Assembly: GCA_907163375.1 (NCBI GenBank)
Contig: CAJQUW010006111.1
Coordinates: 51,001 to 115,000 of the forward strand
Reading direction: 5' to 3'
Origin: Prostheceraeus crozeri
Taxonomy: Eukaryota; Platyhelminthes; Polycladida; Euryleptidae
Length of the DNA: 64,000 nt
The position numbers and the translations under genes were made by a program. Shown here piece by piece: positions 54,700 to 64,000 of the stretch. How positions within the stretch are numbered: position 1 is the first letter of the stretch; each line of letters begins with the position of its first letter. Below the pieces are notes generated by a model. That model saw nothing but the letters and a program-made list of their open reading frames with translations, made no database searches and was not told where the DNA came from.

Positions 54700-57539
54700 A
54701 TATAATAATAATAAGTAGTAATTATCCTATGATTCTGCCTCGTTATAACCCCTTTTGATATATACTCGTAGTATGAATACAGTATTACGTCAAATGCTCT
54801 ACTTAAAAAAAAACAGCCTTCAAGGCAAAATTAATAACTGTATATCTTCTGCGCACCGGCATATGTCAAATTTTAGCCATGTGCTTTCATCAACATGTGA
54901 CAAAATGTGATAGTTGCGCCCATCGATATGTGACAAACCTCGAATATCAAGATGTGACAAAATGTGTCACAGATCCAAGTATGGCGGCCCACCCCTGCGA
55001 CTTATGTTCGCAAAAAGATTTTTTCCACCCTTTACTTACCTTGATAGTTTTAGTCTCTGTTTTGCTTCTTATTTACTCAGTTGTTATTAGTTCATATCTC
55101 TTAAGTCTACTAGATCATAGGTTTGCATGCTCCCAATTTTGTTCATAGATTTATTGCTGTAGAAGATTACTGTAGTAGATTTCAGATTTTGTGTTTTGTA
55201 TTAACAGGGTGGCGGCCGAGCCCGGGAATCACGGGCATCCCGGGAATCGCCCTTAAACTTAAGCGAAATAGCCAATTAGCCCTTAAATATCCCGGGAATG
55301 CTATCCTGTGATCCTGTGATCCCACCATTTCTATTTAATTTCTTCGAATATTAATTGAAATAAACAATATGATTGCACATTTAGATGAAATACTTACGAG
55401 TACATGAATTTGCTTCGTTTCCATGTGACTGTAAATGATATTTGTGAGGCGATGGTTATGTCGTTGGCGCGTCGCTAATGATAAAGCACTGCAAATATCT
55501 AACATAGGTAGCATAGATATCTAACAGTTCACCTTCTATGGACATATCAATCTTCCATATTTCAACTGTCTATCGACGTCCGAATATTGATAGAAATGCG
55601 CAGGCTCTTGGGGCATCATCTTAAGGTTTAACACGCAAATTAATGCTTTGAAAGACAATTTCAGAATCATTTCTCTTATGATGTTGTGTAGCATTCGACT
55701 GAGATATTTATGTTAGGTGTACAAAATAGTCTGAGAGTTGTTATGTCTTGACAGCTTCCGAAATAGATGTTCTTTATTTTGTTTGTTTTTGATAATTGCA
55801 GCCCGCATTTATTTCTGCCATGTTTTGTTCGAAGGCAGTGTGTATGTGGCTAGGAAAGAAATGAACTTCATTTTGGAATCTGTTTAATCGTTGCACACAT
55901 TTCTCCCTATGGTGTTAATTCCGTTATTCGAGTGATCATCCCATCTTAAGAAGGACGTTAATGAAGCCTTGTATAACTCCCGACATTACCTTGAACAGTG
56001 TCCAAAGTTTTGTCAATAAAAACAAATGTTGCCATGTATACGAAGTTTTGTCATTTTAATGAAATCTTCATTTAAGTGGAATAACCACAGACATAAATAC
56101 CTTTGTCTGCGTGTTTGGGGTCTAGACTTTCATCAATATTGATGGTCACGACCAGAACAGGTCCCGAGGGGCAAGAAGATCAATTTTCCTTTGAGCGTAA
56201 TGGAAATTCAAGCCTGAATTCTTACCTCAAGATATACTCACTTGACAGGCCTGCCTGCAATCTGACCATTGAAGTTCGTGTGTCTGCTGGTACGAAGTAC
56301 TTCTGCAATGCGCGCGCTTGGCCAGTCACACACGCTTGAGAGACCAACGTCTGTGTGCCCAAAAGTTATATCGGAATATATATGCCACTTCAAGGTGCTG
56401 AACTGGCCTCAAACATGTTCGCCTCAAAACTCGACATCTAATTGGCGCGACTTTTTGACCTGTAGCTCCCTTGTGGGAACGTCGCTTGCTTAGGCCTCAA
56501 AAAATCATCTCATGAATTAGCGATTTTGTGGCTAAATTTATTTACTTAGCGATAATACCATCGTACTCGTGGAAATAGCCCACTTTTTTATAAGTAGGCC
56601 TACGTCTAAGACTCAAAAGTTGTGGCGAATAAGTTTCCTGTGGAAACGAATCTGGCGAAAAGCTTGCAGATAATCAGCTACATATTGCCATGTAATAGTT
56701 CAGTAATAATTTTTAGCATATTCGCTGGCGAAGTTCGCCGGTGACAATTCGCGCTCTGTGTACCACTTTTCACTTTTGACTTTCTCTCTTATTTTCTTTA
56801 GTAATCCGGCTGTACAGCCTAGACTCTATTTTCTCCCTCACCTCCTCACCATCACCCACATATGGCTAATCTATCCAAGAAATAAGTGCAGACTATCATT
56901 CTTTGATAATGATAAGCATATAGAGAATCCACTTATATCAATTTTCATAACATCTCTTGACATTCAACAATTTACAACAATGACAAATATTTGAATAATA
57001 TCATAGTATTTACTGCGACATTTATGGAAGATCAATACTTTTTTTAGTTTAAACCTTCGTGAATTAAAAAAATATCCCTTTTATCAGATCAGACTGAGTA
57101 TACAATATATTTTCATGTGAAGGTAATATACGAACATTACTACTTACCACAGTTACTACAATATCCACGATTTCGCCGCTTGGCGAAAAATCAGCTCGCA
57201 TTAGTAAACAAATATCTATCAACTAATTATAGCAACTTTTTCGAAAACTGTCGTTTTTTAATTTTACAGATGTTTTTGGATAGATGATGACCATTTTCAC
57301 ATGCGGAGATAGTTTTTACACGAAAATGAACCTTTAGAAAAATTATCCACAAAATCGCTACCTCGCCAGATAATCTGTTGATATTAGCAAGATGCGTTCC
57401 CACAGGGTTGCTACCGCCAATTGATAGACATTTATTTACTTATCTGAGCCGAATTTTTGCCAACTGACAAAGTAGCCTAGCTATAGCAAGCAGTAGGTAA
57501 AAATGTTTGTATGACTTCCAGGTTGGAACAAGTAGCCTA
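54700..57539. other. No gene supported; possible hAT-like end at 55.2 kb
   Basis: Host-type sequence. CAGGGTGGCGGCCGAGCCCG at about 55,206 followed by CCCGGGAAT repeats looks like one end of a hAT-type element, but I cannot find its partner end. No exon supported. Confidence 0.4.
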
Positions 57540-57544
57540 CACAA

Positions 57545-57730
57545 TCTCTTCAATTACAATTGCAGTTGAACTCACGACGATTACTTTGAAATCAAAATCT
57601 TTGATTACAATTACAATTACTTTAAAATAAAAGTCTTCAATTAGGCTACAATTAGTGAAATTACATTTACATTATATTCAATTACAATTACTTCAATAGT
57701 TGTAATTAATTGCACATTTACAATTGCATC
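57545..57730. repeat. ATTACA-rich low-complexity tract
   Basis: Many ATTACAATTAC-type units in both perfect and decayed form. A degenerate simple repeat. Confidence 0.75.
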
Positions 57731-58859
57731 GATTTTCAGAACAATGTTGATCAATCATGAATTAGTTGTTCAAGTTGATGGTAAAATTCTTTCTCTCTCT
57801 CCTATAATTGCACGACTAAGGACTATACATCTCCACTAGAGTTTAAATTACCTCGTCAATCGCCTGCCAAACTAATGATACAACCGGCCTTCATTCAATG
57901 AGTCACATGACAAAGTATGGGAGCAGAGAGAAGCTGTATACTGCATCCAGGCGTCATTCATTTGCTACCGCGGTGTATCGTGCGTGTTTTCGCTTTCATC
58001 AGACACCTCAGCACCGGAGTGTCAATTAGTATATCTTTCTACGGTCTTAAGCTTATGAAATTTCAAAACTATTAACGACGCCTCCAGTCAGTCATTTGTG
58101 TTTTGGATATTCAGAGGATTCTGTCGTATTTCGACGTTCAGAACCAATTTTCGAATTATGCCGGTGCATTTCTTCATTTTGGAAATAGTTCTCGATCTTC
58201 ATCGCTACACGCTTTTTGATTCACATCTTCCGACTGAACGACCTATTATCTTCATCTTCGATGAAAACCATTAGATGTGATAGCTGAAAAGTCATTTGAA
58301 GTGACTTCAAAATGTGATCAAATATTAGATCTACATACCGCTATACAGTCGAATAATACAGGGTGAATCTCCGAAGGAGATTGGAAAACATTGAAAACAT
58401 AATGTGAGTTTCATTAATACTAGCATTATTAGGTAATGTTCAATACCTTAAATTCGGTAGTTTTGAATCTTGATGGATGCTTTGATACATCCACTGACTC
58501 AAAATTACACTTGCTTGAGGTTCGATCGGCATTTCTATTATTTCTCATCAGTTGTAAAATATCATGAAAATTAGTGCTCGTCTGAGTGCGTTAATGTATT
58601 TAGAGACCATCACTCTCACGTCCTCTGGTGGAATTTGAAAGAACGATACTTGGATGCATCCGTAATAATTATTATGCATGATATTACAACTTTGAAAGAT
58701 GAAAATCGGTCCACATCACTCACTATTCAGATTCAAGACATGAAACATGAATTTAGTGAATCATAAAATCATGCCGATGAAAATTAATTAAAAATTTATT
58801 TAATTAGGAAGTTCTTGTGTTTCTGAATTGACTGATGTATTTAATTCATGTTTTAATGA
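57731..58859. other. No gene recognised
   Basis: Host-type sequence ahead of the LINE. No exon or repeat that I can support. Confidence 0.45.
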
Positions 58860-60512
58860 CAGGCCTGATACAGAGTTAAGACATCTTTCGAACGAAGAGT
58901 GGGACATAAATGTTGATTCAATGGTTGTCCATCGACCATCTTACACGTTTGAAATCGAATCAAGCAACTGGTTATGATGGAATAAGTGCTTTTCTTCTAC
59001 ACGAAAGTGCTGACGTCATATGTGAACCTCTGGCACACATTTTTGAGTCCTCAATAACATCTCGAACTTTTCCGCTGTATTGGAAGAATGCTCATGTGAA
59101 GCCAATTCCCAAGGTGAGAAAACCAACAATCAATGATTATCGCCCAATCTCGTTATTATCAATAATTTTGAAACTTTTTGAATGCATCGTTATCTTGAAT
59201 ATGAAGAACCTGCTATCGAATCTTTCCGGCTAAATCAGCATGCCTTTCGGCCGCTTGGCTCAGCATGCAGTGCTCTAACAGATATTCACAATTCTATTAC
59301 GTCCTTCATGGAAGACCCAGAAAATATGTGTGTCAGGCTTACATGTTTGGATTTTTCAAAAGCCTTTGATAAGATACATCACAACAGACTGATGAATATT
59401 TTTATAGAGCAAAATTACAATGGAGGATTTGTTGCATGGTTGTTTTCATTTTTGTCAAATCGTTGTCAGCGTTTACTTGTTAATGACAATGTTGGTCCAC
59501 CATCCCTTGTCACTTCAGGTGTACCCAAGGTTCTATTTTTGGACCGTACCTTTTTTCAGTTTTCATAGGCACAATGTTGATAGGTTCACGAAATGGAAAG
59601 CTTGTAAAGAAGCTGATGATCTCACTCTTATCGAATCCTGTACGATAGACGATCCCAATCCGGACCATTTGTCTAAGATTTTTGAGTGGTCAATCACGAA
59701 TAAACTTTTCTTGAATCCCGCAAAGTGTGAACAGATGCTTTTTCATCGCAAACGTAACATAATTTCGTGTATGTATGACAATATTGAGGTAACTAAAAAG
59801 GTAACCATTTTCGGTGTGACTGTAACGGACGATCTCAAATGGAATGAGCATCTTCATAAAATTTTATTGTCTGCTACTCGTCGCTTGTATGTTATTCGCA
59901 CACTCAAACCATTTGTTTCGAAAGAAAAATTGATTGAAGTTTTTCAGAGCTGCAATGTTTCGTTATTCATATATGCATCTCCCTTATTTTGCAAATTGTC
60001 GGCTGAATTATCTCAGAAGATTGAAAATTTTCGTAAACGCGCACATCGTGTAATATGCGGCTATGACTGTAGATGCAATATCATTCCTGATTTTGACGAG
60101 ATGCGAAACGTTTTAGGATGTAATTTTCTATCGAAGTGCCGATCTCCCGTACATCCTCTTCACGAATATGTTCCACCAGTTATGCTACGCACTGGAAGAT
60201 TTCGCCTGCCTTCATTTTCAAATCAAGGACGCCAAAACTCTTTTTTGTGTGGTACTGCATGGTTGTAAATGGTGAAGTTTAGACATTTTGGAAATAGTTC
60301 ATTATTTATTTTTCTTGACCGAATAATATGCACTGAAATATGAAATTCATATCATACTTCTAAAGACTGACGTACATTTCAGCCTGTCACGGTCAGCAAT
60401 AGAAAGTTTCATGTGTGAAATCGCAATTTCAACCATCTTGTCATTGACTCTTGTATACAGTGTATTTGATTTCTATTTTCTTTCAATAAACACATTACTT
60501 ACTTACTTACAT
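58860..60512 (+). mobile_element. 5'-truncated CR1/L2-type LINE with intact tail
   Basis: RT blocks in order across three frames: LKSNQATGYDGISAFLL, HVKPIPKVRKPTINDYRPIS (palm 1-2), LDFSKAFDKIHHNRLMN (catalytic Asp), GVPKVLFLDR (decayed QG), EADDLTLIES (the YADD position, now EADD), FGVTVTDDLKWNEH and RLYVIRTLKPF. Frame changes lie near 59,200 and 59,550. The 3' end has AATAAA followed by (ACTT)n at 60,498-60,510, the microsatellite tail usual in this group. Dead, but with a clear insertion end. Confidence 0.85.
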
Positions 60513-61480
60513 AGAGGAGCGACACACTCGAAGTGAAAAATGGTGCGCTGATTCGAATTGTCTAATTGATCTGAGCTTCAGCTCATGTCTAGGCCGATAG
60601 ATAGCAGGAAATCATGTGTTTTTGAAGGATGATATCTTCTGATTTAGCGAGTGAATAGCTACCAGTATTTGATTGATTCTGATGAATATTCACCTGGCAC
60701 ACCCGATGGTGATATTTACTTGATGTGAAACGGCGTTTAAGCAGAGTAATTTCAACTTGAAAAGTGGTTGCGTTGGAATTGTTATGTGATGTAGTTGAAC
60801 TTTGAATTGAGTTTTCCGAGTGAAGGAGGCCGAATTTAGTAAAACTGATGCGTGGCACAAATCAACAACCCCAAATTGTACAAGAAACATGCATTTCAGG
60901 AGTGGCACACTCGAATGGAAAAATGGTTGCGCTGGATGTGCATTATTTAATTAGAAGCTTTGTCATGTGATTTTGATGTTTAATATTTTCTGATTTAGCG
61001 AGTGAATAGCGACGAGTGTTTCGTCGATTCTGATGAATATTGACCTGGCACACCCGCACTGGTGTTATTTATGTGATGCATAACTGCTTGGGTGCTCAGT
61101 AATTTCCATTTGAAATTTGGTTGCGCCAACTTCACACTTTGGTATAATAAATCTTTGAAACTTGATTTTTTCCGTGAAGATCGGTTATTTTTATTATTTT
61201 TTTGCGTGACACGTAATTAGGCATGGATATTTCATCGTTTGTAATGGGTTTTGTGGCCAGATGCACTAATATTATAAAAGTCGGAAAAATTGGAAAAATA
61301 GCGCAACCAATCTGAAATTTGAATTGCGTTTTTTGGCCAAAGGAGATTCAATTTCGTGAAACCGAGGAGTGGCACATAATCAGCGACCTCGAATTGTATG
61401 GTTGATGTGATTTTTGGGAGTGGAAACAAAAATGGTTGCGCTGAGTGGTTGCGCCAACTTCCCACACGTAGATTGAATGG
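60513..61480. repeat. Degenerate large tandem repeat
   Basis: Blocks recur two or three times with 340-520 bp spacing: GGAG(C/T)G(A/G)CACACTCGAA plus AAAAATGG(T/TT)GCGCTG at 60,516, 60,899 and, weaker, 61,415; CTGATTTAGCGAGTGAATAG at 60,648 and 60,990; ATTCTGATGAATATT(C/G)ACC followed by TGGCACACCCG at 60,678 and 61,030. The unit length varies. No coding frame. Confidence 0.65.
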
Positions 61481-61779
61481 ACTGGGACTGCCAAATTTAT
61501 TCGATGCATTTCTGATTTATGGAAAATGATAAATGTGAAAACATCAACCATTGGAATCCACAAGTGTGATCCGTTTCGTGAACTTGCTAGATCCATCCGT
61601 GATTGGAAATTGTTGAAATTGATTGAATTTCAGATCATGTTTGATACTGCGCGGAATTCGCAACTGCGGTGTAAGCAGTAAAGCACTCGATGCTTGTTTT
61701 CTGATGTGCTCTTCTCTAAAAGCTGTTTGTGAATCTTATTAAATGACCACTACGGTTTTGTTTTACTCGGTCACATTCA

Positions 61780-62120
61780 GAGTGATCCGTTAAAACAGAG
61801 ATTTGGCCGAATAAGGCTGGCTGGCTGGATTTCCCGACCCCGTCCCGCACCCCCCACGGGCAATGCCAGAGATACAAAAAAACAGAACCCGAGGACCCGA
61901 AGATTGACACTAGGGTAGAGAGAGGGAGGGGCAAGAGCACAGTAAGTGGGGGACATTGTCGTTTACACCAGAAACAGGTACCAATGTCCTCCCACCTCCG
62001 TGTGGTGGTACCCGCCCCGTTCCTCGGATTGGGTCGAAATGGGGGACACTTTCCCGAGTGCCGTCCGTCGGCGCGCTGCCTCCTTCGTGTTTTTGAACTT
62101 TTTCATTGGATACAAACAAC
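61780..62120. other. GC-rich segment with stems
   Basis: Much richer in G and C than its surroundings. GGGGGACATTG (about 61,949) can pair with CAATGTCCTCCC (about 61,982), and GGTACCA with TGGTACC (61,977-62,012). No ORF with a recognisable domain. Could be a structured RNA, a promoter or a short foreign insert. Confidence 0.4.
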
Positions 62121-62579
62121 TCCTGGAAAGTGAGAGACACATATAAAGATCTTGTCTGATAGGAAATTGAGAAGATCAGCTACTAGTCTCAACTCTTTGT
62201 TGACAGCTTAACACCTCTTTGTTATATACGAGTACACATAAAAGTTTCTTCATAATCAATACGAAGTCACATTGTGACTGATAAATGATGTCATAGTTTG
62301 CGAGACGATCGTGAGATGATGGTGACGTCATACACGGGAGACAGATGTAATGCTACAATGTAGAGAACCTTACCCACACAAACGAGACAAAGGCGACAAA
62401 GCTCAAAGCACCTACACAAGATTGTTTCTCTATTGAAACATTCTGGTATCAATGTACGTGATCTCAATGAGATTGCTGATGTTGGTCCATCTGATGATCC
62501 TTCTGAAAATTGTGAAAATGTGAAAATTATCCTATCATACCTCGAATCTCATTCACCTGATGACCTGGATCTCGAGTCA

Positions 62580-63369
62580 AATGAACTGAATTTACTGTGC
62601 TTTGTCAGTGGCTATATTCATTGCCAAAGTTGTTTCTTTCAAATGTGAAACTGTCGAGACTTTGTTGATGTTGAAACACGTTGCTCTAAACGCTTATACA
62701 TGCTGAGAGTTTTGCGAACAGTTTTGAATCATGACGAGCTGTGGATTGTCTTCATCTCAAATGTACAAAGTTTGCTAATGTATGCTGCTCAACTTTTCGG
62801 AGAATTATCCTATTTTTGATCCAATATGCCTTGGCTCGTCATAATTTAAATTAGAAGTTTTGGGAAAGCCAAGTGCGGTGATGATAAATGAAATTATAGG
62901 CTATTATCAACTATATATTTCACGATCAAAATTTGAAATTGATTTCTCCATCATGTATGATTCAGAACCTGATGATGGCCTTGGATATAAGGTCGTAATA
63001 TATAGTTGATAATAGCCTATATTTTTACTTACCATCACCGCACTTGGCCTTCCCAAAACTTCTACTTAAAATATCCTATTTTTGTAAGAACATCATCCGC
63101 AAGATTTTTAGGCGTGCAAAGAAGATTATATGTCCTAACATGTGTAAATGTGCCAACACTTTCGAAAACTTTTTAAGAATCGTTTGAAATACTTTGAAGA
63201 TTTTTACGTTAAATGTCATGAATCATATCATCCTCTGCACGATGTAACGACACATTTAAGAAACGGTCGCATTCTTGTTGAGGCAAGTTGCACAAAACGC
63301 CGACAGAACTGTTTTGTTGTGTTGTCAACAGTGATTGTAAATACACGTAATTTACGCAAGTTCATTTAA
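62580..63369 (+). mobile_element. LINE C-terminal fragment, split by a foldback element
   Basis: KRLYMLRVLRTVLNHDELW, then LLMYAAQLFGELSYF, and after the inserted element IIRKIFRRAKKIICP and HPLHD, then RRQNCFV and IVNTRNLRKFI. This is the usual C-terminal order downstream of RT in CR1/L2-type LINEs. Several frame changes. It ends shortly before a (TC)n tract at about 63,402. Confidence 0.65.
62822..63069. mobile_element. Foldback/MITE inserted in the LINE
   Basis: TA-GAAGTTTTGGGAAAGCCAAG at 62,852 onward pairs over about 68 bp with the sequence ending CTTCCCAAAACTTC-TA at 63,064. The arms include AGTGCGGTGATG and TATAGGCTATTATCAACTAT. ATCCTATTTTTG occurs on both sides (62,808 and 63,072), as a probable target duplication. 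Non-coding. Confidence 0.75.
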
Positions 63370-63395
63370 CGTCTATTACTTTGTGATTTTGAAAC

Positions 63396-63560
63396 AAATT
63401 AATCTCTCTCTCTCTCTCTCAAAACTCAAAACTGAAAACTCGAAGTTTATTGCCCATCTTGTGGGTACAAACGTTATGGATATATGCAAACAATGCAAAG
63501 TCCTATTATCGGCAGAAGATGAAAGTTGACATGATATGATGGGTGAATGAAATGAAAGGT
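63396..63560 (-). mobile_element. 3' end of a second LINE, tail to tail
   Basis: On the minus strand ACCCACAAGATGGGCAATAA carries a short stem and AATAAA, followed by repeats of TTTTGAG and then (GA)n into 63,402. This resembles the 3' end and tail of CR1/L2-type LINEs. The body to its right has no recognisable frame. Its tail meets the (TC)n tail of the plus-strand LINE. Confidence 0.5.
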
Positions 63561-64000
63561 AAAAGAAAACACTATCACCTTGGTCGTCGTTGAATTGCGT
63601 AGATGGCGTCGTGATTGAAATGAGTCTGAAAAAGTCTGAGTTATGTGCAGATGATGATAACAGTATTCATGAACATGTCAACAGTTAATCATGATTTCAT
63701 CACATACAGAGGAGACAAAGCATGCATCATGTTATTTACAAAGTAAGTTTATGCTATTAAAGAAGTTATTTATTGTTTTTATTCACACATCACACGCAAC
63801 AGCAGGTTATTAATGCTATTATTAATCCTATTATTTAATCGGAGGAACGGTTAATTAATAATGTTTCAGGTCTTAGAGAATACATGTATCATGTTTTGTA
63901 CATACGTGAAAGACAGTCTGGAAATGATTAAATGATATGCAGCAAAGCGAGTTGTGTCACCGACCTCCGATTTTGACTTTCAGCAAGTGACAAGGAAATT
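63561..64000. other. No gene recognised
   Basis: Possible 3' UTR of the minus-strand LINE, otherwise ordinary host-type sequence. Confidence 0.4.

Overview
The window is a stretch of a metazoan nuclear genome, most likely an aquatic invertebrate. I cannot name the species. The evidence is large non-coding gaps, a spliced-looking exon, one secreted cysteine-rich protein gene, and a dense, layered set of animal mobile elements: CR1/L2-type LINEs, BEL/Pao, Tc1/mariner, hAT, MITEs, a tRNA-derived SINE and a Polinton. Host-type DNA is moderately AT-rich. The Polinton is far more AT-rich and has its own codon habit.

Layout. 1-2.6 kb: minus-strand LINE with a PHD-finger ORF1 and an endonuclease, running off the left edge. 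2.9-3.9 kb: tRNA-like remnant and the N-terminal half of a Tc1 transposase. 4.56-6.42 kb: copy A of a ~1.9 kb duplicated block. 6.4-11.9 kb: 5'-truncated BEL/Pao retroelement (minus). 11.9-12.7 kb: LINE 3' fragment. 13.7-15.1 kb: foldback element and a Tc1 fragment. 16.0 kb: candidate acidic terminal exon. 17.4 kb: intact secreted Cys-rich protein gene, the best host gene here. 18.1-18.9 kb: hAT-like non-autonomous element. 20.5-22.2 kb: copy B of the duplicated block, interrupted by an unidentified insert and by the Polinton, then resuming at 42.13 kb. 42.6-64 kb: host DNA with hAT, LINE, SINE, MITE and foldback remnants and few convincing host exons.

The main object is the ~19.4 kb Polinton/Maverick-like (adintovirus-like) element at about 22.70-42.06 kb. 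It has near-identical ~0.53 kb terminal inverted repeats. It carries the usual morphogenesis and replication set: adenain-type protease, DDE integrase, double-jelly-roll major capsid protein, penton-type minor capsid protein, packaging ATPase, protein-primed-type DNA polymerase B, membrane-active minor virion proteins and a coiled-coil fibre-like protein. Several parts look unusual: a phospholipase A2-like domain fused to the integrase, a second ATPase with a membrane segment, a gene whose start lies inside the terminal repeat, a near-identical 29-residue N-terminus on two different genes, a repeated double-hairpin module found in coding and non-coding DNA, and a compact GC-richer segment that folds like a structured RNA. 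Several genes are interrupted (about ten breaks in all), so it is a fossil, but a young one: the TIRs barely differ and copy A of the host repeat preserves the empty site.

How the parts fit together. The integrase would insert the linear genome through its TIRs, PolB would copy it, and the capsid proteins, protease and ATPases would build and fill particles. The PLA2-like and hydrophobic proteins would be candidates for membrane passage. These roles come from family knowledge, not from any activity visible in the sequence.
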